From the IMG/VR virus record IMGVR_UViG_3300025138_000265, positions 1 to 27,782 of that record: a stretch of 27,782 nucleotides of DNA. One strand, 5' to 3'. The DNA is from a virus. Positions within the stretch are counted from its first letter, which is position 1. Each line of letters starts with the position of its first letter. This document shows, in pieces, positions 1 through 7,322 of the stretch. The position numbers were made by a program, and so were the translations under genes. A model generated the notes under the pieces. It saw only the letters and a list, made by a program, of their open reading frames with translations, did not search any database and was not told the DNA's origin.

Positions 1-1
1 A

Positions 2-742
2 GGTAATGCTACTGTGTCTGGAACTTTAGGAGTGACAGGTATTGCAACCTTTACTGATGATATAATCATAGGTGATGGAAAGACTATTGGTTCTGCTTCT
101 GCAACTACAGCAATTACTATTGCATCAACAGGTATTGTTACACTAGTAGATGACTTAATTTTAAAAGATGCGGCAACTATTGGTGTTGCATCATCAACAT
201 CAGCAATTACTATTGCATCTAGTGGTATTGTATCATTCGTAGATGACATAACAATTAAAAACGGCGGAACTATTGGTACTGCATCAGATGCAGACTCAAT
301 AACTATAGCAGCCGCAGGAGGGTGTACTTTCTCCCAAACAATCGTAGCCTCAGGTGGATTAACTGGTACTGCTTCCGCAGCAGTATATGGTGACTTGGCT
401 GAGAAATATATTGGCGATCAAACTTATTCACCTGGTACAGTAATGCAAGTAGGCGGTACTGAAGAAATAACCGCAGCAAGTGCAAGTTCAGCATATGTTG
501 CAGGTGTTATATCTACATTGCCTGGATTTTTAATGAATAGTGAGTTAGAAAATGGACAAGAACTAGCATTTGTAGGGCGAGTACCTACAAGAGTAACAGG
601 TTCTATAACAAAAGGGCAACCAGTATTTGCAGACAACGGAGGTGTTGCAAGTAATACTGCAAATGGTCCTTTAGTTGGACTTGCGTTAGAAAGTAGTTCT
701 AACTCAGATGAGAAACTTATTGAATGTATGTTAAAGGTATAG
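2..742 (+). CDS. Tail-fibre-like beta-repeat protein, 3' part (5' end outside window)
   Basis: The frame is open from the window edge. The only early start-like codon is a GTG at 14, so this is probably the C-terminal 246 residues of a longer fibre gene. It begins with three repeats of exactly 31 residues (bases 38-316), each with a core like DDxxIxxxxTIGxAS followed by ITIAS. The C-terminal ~120 residues start near DLAEKYIGD and run through motifs such as PGTVMQVGG, VAGVIST, GFLMN and GRVPTRV. I associate that domain type with marine phage fibres, and it resembles C-terminal trimerisation or self-processing domains. The role is likely adhesion or virion decoration. It is followed by a chain of overlapping small frames. 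Family membership is inferred from composition and motifs, not from a search. Confidence 0.75.
   Translation, partial: GNATVSGTLGVTGIATFTDDIIIGDGKTIGSASATTAITIASTGIVTLVDDLILKDAATIGVASSTSAITIASSGIVSFVDDITIKNGGTIGTASDADSITIAAAGGCTFSQTIVASGGLTGTASAAVYGDLAEKYIGDQTYSPGTVMQVGGTEEITAASASSAYVAGVISTLPGFLMNSELENGQELAFVGRVPTRVTGSITKGQPVFADNGGVASNTANGPLVGLALESSSNSDEKLIECMLKV
38..316 (+). repeat. Three tandem 93-bp coding repeats
   Basis: Three units begin with GGTATTG or GGTATTGT at 38, 131 and 224, spaced exactly 93 bases (31 codons) apart. A degenerate fourth start lies at 317 (GGAGGGTG). The copies have diverged in DNA but keep the DD, TIG and ITIA positions. This is the usual pattern of beta-prism or helix repeats in phage fibre shafts. 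Confidence 0.8.
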
Positions 743-746
743 TAAG

Positions 747-803
747 ATGCAAGAAAATAAAACAAATTACGATTTAAACATAATTGAAGTAGGAGTTAGA
801 TAA
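747..803 (+). CDS. Possible 18-residue coupled mini-ORF
   Basis: An ATG lies five bases after the fibre gene stop and opens an 18-codon frame (MQENKTNYDLNIIEVGVR). Its stop overlaps the next start as TAATG at 801-805, and the frame contains the AGGAG that serves the next gene. It may be a real microprotein, a translational-coupling leader, or chance. The tight overlap is the only support. Confidence 0.3.
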   Translation: MQENKTNYDLNIIEVGVR

Positions 804-1015
804 TGAGAGCATCAGAATTTATGAGAGCATTGGCTGATGTGATCGATGCATTAGATAATCAGTCTTCGGATGCTGACGATGAAGATAAAAATCAACAAAA
901 TCCAGTTATGGTAGCACCACAACAACAAGCACTTGAATTGCAAAAAGCAACTCTCGGAAAAGTTTCTCCAATTATTTCTAAACTTGTTACGAGTAGTAAT
1001 ATCGGCGAAGAATAA
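803..1015 (+). CDS. Small conserved-looking virion-region protein, unknown function
   Basis: This encodes a 70-residue protein with an amphipathic N-terminus (MRASEFMRALADVIDAL), a very acidic linker (SSDADDEDKN) and a hydrophobic C-terminal half with APQQQALELQKA. It has no signal peptide or membrane segment. AGGAG at 791-795 is a good ribosome site. The stop overlaps the next fibre gene start as TAATG (1013-1017), so the two are probably made together. Small proteins of this style sit between fibre genes in other marine T4-like phages, as far as I recall. A role as fibre chaperone or minor structural subunit is a guess. Confidence 0.7.
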   Translation: MRASEFMRALADVIDALDNQSSDADDEDKNQQNPVMVAPQQQALELQKATLGKVSPIISKLVTSSNIGEE

Positions 1016-2532
1016 TGGCTATCAACGGTGGCGTATTTACCCAAGATTTTAGAACACAGTTAAGAAAATATTCTGACGGTGCAACCCGTATAGGTGATGA
1101 AGGTCGTTTATGGTATAATAATGCAGACCAAACACTAAGGATTAGTGACGGCGAAACCTCTGGTGGTGTTGTTATTAGTACTGGCGGAAATATTACAAGC
1201 AATATTACAGTACAAGATGAAGGTACTGCTTTATCAACTGCAGCAACAGTTTTAAATTTTGTTGGCCCAGGTGTTGTTGCTACTGGTGGCGGAGCAACAA
1301 AAACTATTACGATACTAAGTGCAAGCGGATTATCAATTAGTGATGGTAGTGCAACAGATACAGTAACAGTAGGAACAGATACTTTAACATTTTCTCCTGT
1401 GTCAAACGAAACTACAGTAGCAGTTACTAATAATACAGTTACTATTGGATTGCCTAATGATGTGTCTATTACTGGCGACTTATCTGTAGGTGACGATTTA
1501 ACATTAGGAACTTTAGGATCTGTTGTAAATTTTGGTGTAGATTCTGAAGTTAAACTCACACATGTACATGACAAAGGGCTATTACTAACAGATACTGGTG
1601 GTAATATTCCAACACTACAATTTGTAGATGCAAATGAATCAATAAGTTCAAATGGCACAAACTTAATTATTACGTCAGGCGGAACTGCATTTAAAATTCC
1701 AACCTCAGATGGTTCTGCCGACCAAGTTTTAAAAACAGACGGAAGTGGTAATTTATCATTTGCAACTGTAAGTGGAGGCGGCGGTGGCGCACCAGCATTA
1801 AAAGATTTAAGTGCAGGTGTTATTGATACATCTAATGATAGTATTGCATTTATTGATGCAAACGACAGTAATAGTTCTAAGCAAGAATCAGTAACAGACT
1901 TTTTATCTGCGATTGCAGGATCTGGGATTTCAGTATCTAGTGGACAACTAACGGCATCAGGAGGAGGCGGTAGTAGTATTACTGTTCAAGACGAAGGTAG
2001 CAGTTTAAGCACGGCTGCAACTACTATAAACTTCGTTGGCTCTGGTGTAGTTGCTACTGGTACTGGTGCAACTAAAACTGTTACTATTGCCGGAGGCAGT
2101 GGATCTGTGGACTTTTCCGCTGTTGGAGAAAGTATAATACCCTCACAGAATGAAGCATTTGATATAGGTAGTAGTAGCAGAAGATGGAAAGACATCTTTC
2201 TATCAGGTGACACTATTGATCTTGCAGGTTCAACTATATCTGCTGACGGTACTGGCACTATTTCGATATCTGCTGGTGGTGTTACTTTACCAAATAATTC
2301 ACAAGTCGATAGTGGAAACAAACTTGCTATTACATCAGAAAGTGGCGGAGTGGGACAAGCAATAGTACTAGTGCCTTTCTTTTCAGCGGCTGGAGGATTG
2401 AGTACTGCAAACACAACATTTGAATTTAATGGAACAGTAGAAAATAGGCCCGTGTTCCAAGGCTCTAAAACATTTACATTTTCAAACGGAAGTGCGTTTG
2501 CAAATGCTGAGATAACATTATTTCAGTTTTAA
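1015..2532 (+). CDS. Tail-fibre-like structural protein with internal duplication
   Basis: This is a 505-residue, Gly/Ser/Thr-rich beta protein. Near residues 17-55 it has the segment ending LRISDGETSGG, which resembles the N-terminal segment of the protein at 22995 (FKISDGSTAGG). A ~37-residue block beginning TVQDEG and ending GATKT occurs twice, at about residues 64-100 and 322-358. Poly-Gly linkers (SGGGGGAP and SGGGGSS) separate domains. A GSSSRRWKDIF motif near residue 395 resembles GSSSLRWDGAFF in the fibre at 5263. It is coupled to the preceding gene by TAATG and probably forms part of the fibre or baseplate periphery. The precise role is unknown. Confidence 0.75.
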   Translation: MAINGGVFTQDFRTQLRKYSDGATRIGDEGRLWYNNADQTLRISDGETSGGVVISTGGNITSNITVQDEGTALSTAATVLNFVGPGVVATGGGATKTITILSASGLSISDGSATDTVTVGTDTLTFSPVSNETTVAVTNNTVTIGLPNDVSITGDLSVGDDLTLGTLGSVVNFGVDSEVKLTHVHDKGLLLTDTGGNIPTLQFVDANESISSNGTNLIITSGGTAFKIPTSDGSADQVLKTDGSGNLSFATVSGGGGGAPALKDLSAGVIDTSNDSIAFIDANDSNSSKQESVTDFLSAIAGSGISVSSGQLTASGGGGSSITVQDEGSSLSTAATTINFVGSGVVATGTGATKTVTIAGGSGSVDFSAVGESIIPSQNEAFDIGSSSRRWKDIFLSGDTIDLAGSTISADGTGTISISAGGVTLPNNSQVDSGNKLAITSESGGVGQAIVLVPFFSAAGGLSTANTTFEFNGTVENRPVFQGSKTFTFSNGSAFANAEITLFQF

Positions 2533-2534
2533 CG

Positions 2535-2542
2535 GATAAATA
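2535..2542 (+). promoter_or_regulatory. T4-like late promoter box GATAAATA
   Basis: GATAAATA matches the late promoter NATAAATA. Only five bases separate it from the ATG at 2548. If transcription starts 5-7 bases downstream as in T4, the message would be leaderless. Confidence 0.65.
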
Positions 2543-2547
2543 TAGGT

Positions 2548-3405
2548 ATGGCAGATAAAACCCCAATAAGAACCGTCTTTAATAGTGATAATGTTGCTAC
2601 TGGTTTAGCAGAATTCCAATCAGGAGAAACTGTAGGATTAACTCACGGCGGTATTGGCACATCTTTATCAATAGGAAGTGCAGGACAAGTATTAAAAGTT
2701 AACTCTGGTGCAAGTGCATTAGAATTTGGCTTTGTTGAAGCGATTGTAAATATAGACAATGCTACTAACTTAACATCGGCTACTCTTGCTACTTCAGATC
2801 AAATACTAATTTCGGATGGCGGAACAGAAGGTAGAGCAACACTTGCTCAACTAGATACATTGTTCTCAGGAACGTCAAAAACATTAACAAATAAAACACT
2901 AACATCACCACAAATAAACACAAATATTGACATGTTGGCCAGAGCAGAATTAAGATTTCAAGATGCTTCGGGTGGTCAATATGTTGCATTAGAAGCACCA
3001 GCAACAGTATCAAGTAATATTACATTTGTCTTGCCAAGTGCAGATGGTAGTGCTAGTCAAGCAATAGTAACAGATGGAAGTGGCAACTTATCTTTTGGAG
3101 ATGTTTCAGTATTAGATGAAGATAATTTTGCTTCAAATTCAGCAACTAGAGCACCTTCACAACAGTCTACAAAAGCATTTGTTGAAGCATCAGTATTTAG
3201 TGGATTTAACAATAGTATTTTTACTGTAGCACCTGCTAGTGAAGGAAACTTTGATTTAGCAAAACAACAAGATCAAACCGGAAGTGTAGAAACTCCTTTT
3301 GTTGCAGGTGGAACTGATGCTTTTGGTGTTAGCCTTGGTGAAGTATATGACCAAATGGAACCGATTGGGTCACTAGTTACTGTTGACTTAGGATCTGTTG
3401 CTTAA
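2548..3405 (+). CDS. Tail-fibre-like structural protein
   Basis: This encodes a 285-residue beta-rich protein with motifs frequent in marine phage fibres: GTSKTLTNKTLTSPQ near residues 108-122, LRFQDASGG, and LPSADGSASQAIVTDGSGN near residues 163-181. There is no transmembrane segment. The start is ATG at 2548 (MADKTPIRT). No convincing Shine-Dalgarno precedes it, only TAGGT, and a late-promoter box ends five bases upstream. The stop TAA (3403-3405) directly abuts the stop of the opposite-strand zinc-ribbon gene. The N-terminal ~60 residues differ from the TINIG-type attachment domain of the next two fibre genes, so it may dock elsewhere or be a different subunit. Confidence 0.75.
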   Translation: MADKTPIRTVFNSDNVATGLAEFQSGETVGLTHGGIGTSLSIGSAGQVLKVNSGASALEFGFVEAIVNIDNATNLTSATLATSDQILISDGGTEGRATLAQLDTLFSGTSKTLTNKTLTSPQINTNIDMLARAELRFQDASGGQYVALEAPATVSSNITFVLPSADGSASQAIVTDGSGNLSFGDVSVLDEDNFASNSATRAPSQQSTKAFVEASVFSGFNNSIFTVAPASEGNFDLAKQQDQTGSVETPFVAGGTDAFGVSLGEVYDQMEPIGSLVTVDLGSVA

Positions 3406-3681
3406 TTAAATTTTAAATGTACCTAAAATTTTTCCACTACTAGCATCATAACCATTTAGTCTTCTTGACTTCGTGCTTTCTATCTGTGCATACTTGTGAT
3501 GATCACAGTCCTTACATATATTAATTGTAGATTTTTTAAAATTTTTACTATCTTTTTCATATACAAAATTACAATTATCGCATTGTAATACATATACTTT
3601 TTGTTTAGTTTTAACTTTTTCTGTTAAACTATTTCTAATACGATTGTGTGTATTTTCTTTTATATAAGTGTTTAATATCAT
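3406..3681 (-). CDS. Small CxxC zinc-ribbon protein (HNH-associated type)
   Basis: This encodes 91 residues from the ATG at 3681; a TTG at 3699 would add six. It is basic at the N-terminus. A four-cysteine zinc-ribbon follows: C34-x2-C37 in VLQCDNCNFVY and C56-x2-C59 in ICKDCDHH. FxKSTINICKDC-type ribbons are common in small phage HNH or endonuclease-like proteins, but no HNH catalytic triad is evident. It lies antisense between two fibre genes and its stop abuts the upstream gene's stop. On its own strand, CTAAATA (one mismatch to the late core) lies eight bases before the ATG. It could be a mobile-gene remnant or a small nucleic-acid-binding protein. Confidence 0.6.
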   Translation of the reverse strand: MILNTYIKENTHNRIRNSLTEKVKTKQKVYVLQCDNCNFVYEKDSKNFKKSTINICKDCDHHKYAQIESTKSRRLNGYDASSGKILGTFKI

Positions 3682-3719
3682 TATATTAGTATTTAGCAAA
3701 CGGCTTAGTTAAATACAGG

Positions 3720-3727
3720 TATAAATA
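3720..3727 (+). promoter_or_regulatory. T4-like late promoter TATAAATA
   Basis: This is a perfect match to the T4 late promoter octamer. It lies 39 bases before the fibre gene ATG at 3767, leaving room for the strong ribosome site AAGGAG at 3754-3759. Confidence 0.8.
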
Positions 3728-3766
3728 AAAGTATACAGAATAACATTATTTCAAGGAGAAATACTA

Positions 3767-5149
3767 ATGGCAATACAAACAATTAACATCGGATCATCAG
3801 CAAATGATGGAACCGGTGATCCACTTCGTACCGCATTTGATAAAGTAAACGATAACTTTGTTGAATTATATGCAGTAACTGGAGCGGGCTCAGGACAAAA
3901 TTTAGCAATAAGTGCAAACAGTCTTATCAGTGAAAACACAAACGGAAGTATAACAATTGATCCAAACGGAACTGGTACAATTATTTTATCAGCAGACTCT
4001 GCTGTTTCAGGAACAACTGCAAGTACAAGTGCTACTTCAGGATCATTTACAGCAGCTGGTGGTGCAGGTATTGCCGCTGACTTACACGTAGGTGATGATG
4101 TCACACTTATATCTGATGCCGCAGTATTAGGCTTTGGTGCAGATAAAGATGTAACATTTACTCACGTTGCAGACACAGGTCTTCTTTTAAACAGTACAAG
4201 ACAAATACAATTTAATGATTCAAGTCAAAATATTGGTGCTCCAAATGCAACTACATTAGATATCAACGCAACTGATGAAGTAGAAATTAACGCAACTTTA
4301 ATAGATGTAAATGGTAACTTAGATGTTTCAGGTTCAATCGTTGGTGCAACTACATTATCAGCAGCAACAATAACTGCAACTACTGCTTTTGTTCCAGATG
4401 CATCTGATGGTGCAGCACTTGGTACAACTGCATTAGAATTTAGTGATTTATTTCTTGCAGATGCAGCAGTTATTAACTTAGGTGCAGACCAAGATGTAAC
4501 GTTAACACACGTTGCTGATACAGGTCTTACATTAAATGCTACACGTAAATTAATGTTTAATGATGCAACACAATTTGTTCAAGGTATTAGTGCAACAGTT
4601 TTAGGACTTGGTGCAACAGATGAAATCGACTTAACTGCAACTGCTATTGATATAAATGGTACTGCTTCTGTTAGTGGATTATTAACAACTGAAACTGGTT
4701 TCAATGCTGGTGTAGTTACACTAACCGCAACTGGTGCTATTACAGTAGCCGCACATGCTGGTAAAATATTAAATATGGCAGAAGTAGGTGGTAACGCCGC
4801 TTGTACATTTACATTACCTGCAGCAACTGGTAGTGGTGCAGTATTTAAGTTTGTAGTTGGTGTTGTTAACACATCAAACTATATAATTAAAGTGGCTGAC
4901 GGAACTGATACAATAGATGGATCAGTTATTGTCGTAAATGACACAGCTGATGGTGGAACTGCATCTGTTATCTCTTGGATAACAGCAGCAGCAGATGATA
5001 CTATTACCCTTGATGGCACTACAACAGGTGGTGTTTCAATTGGTGATTATGTAACCCTTACTGATTTAATTGCAGACCAGTATACAGTAGAAGGTCATCT
5101 AAATGCAAGTGGTACTGAGGCATCTCCATATAGTGCAACAGTTAGTTAA
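3767..5149 (+). CDS. Tail-fibre protein with TINIG-type N-terminal domain
   Basis: This is a 460-residue fibre-like protein. Residues 4-37 (TINIGSS, then DGTGDPLR, AFDKVNDNFVELY) form an N-terminal module shared with the next fibre gene and widespread in marine T4-like phages. It is probably the virion attachment domain. Two copies of a ~65-residue module follow, each beginning GADxDVTxTHVADTG and ending ATxIDxNG, encoded around bases 4129-4330 and 4483-4670. The C-terminus (DGTDTIDGS ... VTLTDLIADQYTVEGHLNASGT) looks like a compact beta head. AAGGAG precedes the ATG, a perfect late promoter lies upstream, and an intrinsic terminator follows at 5186-5222, so this is a monocistronic late unit. 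Host-receptor specificity is inferred only. Confidence 0.8.
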   Translation: MAIQTINIGSSANDGTGDPLRTAFDKVNDNFVELYAVTGAGSGQNLAISANSLISENTNGSITIDPNGTGTIILSADSAVSGTTASTSATSGSFTAAGGAGIAADLHVGDDVTLISDAAVLGFGADKDVTFTHVADTGLLLNSTRQIQFNDSSQNIGAPNATTLDINATDEVEINATLIDVNGNLDVSGSIVGATTLSAATITATTAFVPDASDGAALGTTALEFSDLFLADAAVINLGADQDVTLTHVADTGLTLNATRKLMFNDATQFVQGISATVLGLGATDEIDLTATAIDINGTASVSGLLTTETGFNAGVVTLTATGAITVAAHAGKILNMAEVGGNAACTFTLPAATGSGAVFKFVVGVVNTSNYIIKVADGTDTIDGSVIVVNDTADGGTASVISWITAAADDTITLDGTTTGGVSIGDYVTLTDLIADQYTVEGHLNASGTEASPYSATVS

Positions 5150-5185
5150 TAATTAACTGCTAACAAGCATTAAAAATAAAATTAT

Positions 5186-5222
5186 AATAGGACGACCTTT
5201 AATTAGATCGTCCTATTTTTTT
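5186..5222 (+). terminator. Intrinsic terminator after fibre gene
   Basis: AATAGGACGA (5186-5195) pairs perfectly with TCGTCCTATT (5208-5217) over 10 bp with a 12-base loop. The 3' arm runs into seven T residues (5216-5222). Confidence 0.88.
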
Positions 5223-5231
5223 ATGACGTGC

Positions 5232-5239
5232 AATAAATA
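5232..5239 (+). promoter_or_regulatory. T4-like late promoter AATAAATA
   Basis: AATAAATA followed by CAGTATGAG lies 23 bases before the ATG of the fibre gene at 5263 and directly after the preceding terminator. Confidence 0.75.
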
Positions 5240-5262
5240 CAGTATGAGATAAGGGGTAAACA

Positions 5263-6840
5263 ATGACATTACAGACGATTAACATTGGCACAAATCAAGA
5301 TGATGGAACGGGTGACTTACTCAGAGATGCATTTGATAAAATTAATGATAACTTTACAGAAGTTTATACTGAACTAGGCGGAACTGCACTTAGTAATATT
5401 ACTATGAGTGGCAGTACTATTAGTACAGACACATCAAACAGTGGCATAATAATTGATCCTCAAGGTACAGGAACTATATCACTATCTGGCAACACAACTA
5501 TTACCGGGACTGCTACAATTTCTAGCACACTTAATATTAGCGGTGCAACCACAATGACTACATTAGGTGTTAGTGGTACAACAGGAATTGATGGCAACTT
5601 CGATATTGCTACAGACAAGTTTAAGGTAACTGCATCATCTGGTGATACTGAAATAGCAGGTACGTTAGCAGTAACTGGTGCACAAACATTTACTGGACAA
5701 ACTAACCTAGATGGGTTATTAAAAGCAAACGGAAATGTTGATTTAGGTAATGCAACCTCAGATACAATTACAGTAACAGGAAGAGTAGATAGTGATCTCT
5801 TACCTAGTGCAAACAATACACATGATTTAGGTTCCAGTAGTTTAAGATGGGATGGTGCTTTTTTTAACACTATGGATGTAACAACATTATCCACTGGTTC
5901 TACAACCTTTGGTAGTATTAATATTGCAGGAAACAAAATTTCAAGTACTGTGTCTAACGCAAATATTACACTAGATCCAAGTGGAACAGGCAGTGTTGAA
6001 GTTATAGGAAATATAACTTTAGCAGATAGTGGAGTTATTTCTTTAGGCGGTGAAGGTGATTTAACAATTACACACGACGGCGATAATTCTATTATAAACG
6101 ACACAGGTACAGGTAAGTTAATAATAAAAAGTAGTCAAGTTGATATCCTTGGTGGTACAGACGGCGGCGAATCAATGGCAACATTCGTTGATGATGGTGC
6201 AGTAACTCTTTTTTTTAATAATTCTAGTAAACTAGCAACAAGTAATACTGGAATTAGTATAACAGGCAATTCAGTAATTTCTGGAAGTGCATCCGTAATT
6301 AATCAATATACTGGAACAATGTACCTAGCAGATAGTGCAGTTTTACTTTCAGATAGTGCAATAATAACTTCAGACCGTGATGGTAATGTATTAGTAGGTA
6401 ACGTAAAAGGTGCGTTGACTGGAGCAGTAACAGGCAATGTTACAGGTAATTTAACAGGAACAGTATTAACAGGTGAACAAGCCTCGATAACTACTGCTGT
6501 TAATCTTACTACAACTGGTGCTTTAAACGCAGGAACTATTACATCTGGATTTGGTGATATTGATAATGGCACAAGTACTATTAACTCAAGTGGTAACGCA
6601 CAACTTGGAAAAATTAACATAACAGACGCAGATAGTACTAATTTAAATGTAGATGCTAATACAAGCACTGCTGATACTTTTGCAGTAAATCTAAATGTTA
6701 TAGGACATGCCACACTTGATAACTTAACTGTAAGTGGACAAATTTACGGATTTACTAGTACTGCTACGTTAAAAACATTAATTGCGGCAAGTGCTGATTT
6801 TGCTGATTTTCAGGCTAGATTTGCTAGAATACAAGATTAA
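5263..6840 (+). CDS. Tail-fibre protein, second TINIG-type paralogue
   Basis: This encodes a 525-residue fibre-like protein. Residues 4-37 (TINIGTN, DDGTGDLLR, AFDKINDNFTEVY) match the N-terminal module of the preceding fibre gene, while the shaft differs. Motifs include ANNTHDLGSSSLRWDGAFF near residue 185, which is the same motif type as in the protein at 1015, and a glycine-rich GNVTGNLTG stretch near residue 390. The C-terminus is helical (TLKTLIAASADFADFQARFARIQD), a possible trimerisation or capping helix. AAGGGG precedes the ATG. Its TAA overlaps the stop of the convergent Nudix gene. Sharing the attachment domain suggests both fibres dock at equivalent sites or form a hetero-fibre. 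Confidence 0.8.
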   Translation: MTLQTINIGTNQDDGTGDLLRDAFDKINDNFTEVYTELGGTALSNITMSGSTISTDTSNSGIIIDPQGTGTISLSGNTTITGTATISSTLNISGATTMTTLGVSGTTGIDGNFDIATDKFKVTASSGDTEIAGTLAVTGAQTFTGQTNLDGLLKANGNVDLGNATSDTITVTGRVDSDLLPSANNTHDLGSSSLRWDGAFFNTMDVTTLSTGSTTFGSINIAGNKISSTVSNANITLDPSGTGSVEVIGNITLADSGVISLGGEGDLTITHDGDNSIINDTGTGKLIIKSSQVDILGGTDGGESMATFVDDGAVTLFFNNSSKLATSNTGISITGNSVISGSASVINQYTGTMYLADSAVLLSDSAIITSDRDGNVLVGNVKGALTGAVTGNVTGNLTGTVLTGEQASITTAVNLTTTGALNAGTITSGFGDIDNGTSTINSSGNAQLGKINITDADSTNLNVDANTSTADTFAVNLNVIGHATLDNLTVSGQIYGFTSTATLKTLIAASADFADFQARFARIQD

Positions 6841-7322
6841 TATAGTTCTATAATAGTTTTTATCTTATTAATAATTTCTTCAGTTTTAAAGGTTGAAAAA
6901 ACACCTGGATGTAAAGGCTTAGGCCATCCTTGTATATTTGTCCATGCATATCCTTGATGTTCGCAATTTAGTTTGGGTATAAACTCTTCTTCAACAACAG
7001 CAACATATGTGTGATATTCGAAGCCTTTTTTACTATTTGTAAATTGATCAATAGGTATTAGTTTGCGAATATTGGGTGTTTCGCCAATTTCTTCTTGAAT
7101 TTCTCTGTAAAGTGCATCGATAAAATTTTCTTCTTTTTCAACTTTTCCACCAGCAAATGCCCATGTACCGTTAAAACTACTATCTTTTCTTAGTAAAAAT
7201 AGAAATCTTTTTGTTGAACTTGAGAAAAAAACTGCACCTACACTTTGCTTTAGATTACTATTTCCCAATCGCCTGCCTTGTATTCGCCTTCGTAACTTTT
7301 TACCCAAGCACTTCCGGTCCAT
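6837..7322 (-). CDS. Nudix hydrolase
   Basis: This is likely a nucleoside-diphosphate-derivative pyrophosphohydrolase. Counting from the ATG at 7322, the Nudix box Gx5Ex7REUxEExG is complete: G59, E65, R73-E74 and E77-E78-x-G80 in GGKVEKEENFIDALYREI and QEEIGE. This metal-binding motif cleaves NDP-X substrates; the substrate here is unknown. A WAFAGG stretch precedes it, as in MutT-like members. The start is ambiguous: the ATG at 7322 overlaps gp15 by 73 bases and adds a very basic tail. A TTG at 7268 (codon 19) would give a 143-residue protein closer to normal Nudix size and overlap gp15 by only 19 bases. It is the last gene of the minus-strand gp14-gp15 operon, so it is probably expressed late. 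Confidence 0.88.
   Translation of the reverse strand: MDRKCLGKKLRRRIQGRRLGNSNLKQSVGAVFFSSSTKRFLFLLRKDSSFNGTWAFAGGKVEKEENFIDALYREIQEEIGETPNIRKLIPIDQFTNSKKGFEYHTYVAVVEEEFIPKLNCEHQGYAWTNIQGWPKPLHPGVFSTFKTEEIINKIKTIIELY

Noticed and set aside
38-316. Regular 93-bp spacing as a possible CRISPR-like or regulatory array
   Set aside because: The repeats are in frame, diverged at DNA level and encode a 31-residue protein repeat, so they are a fibre shaft.
987-6713. Long open frames antisense to the fibre genes (for example 987-1658, 5460-6104 and 6303-6713 on the minus strand)
   Set aside because: They mirror the repetitive, low-stop codon composition of the fibre genes, have Pro/Val/Ser-rich products without domains, and lack ribosome sites and promoters.
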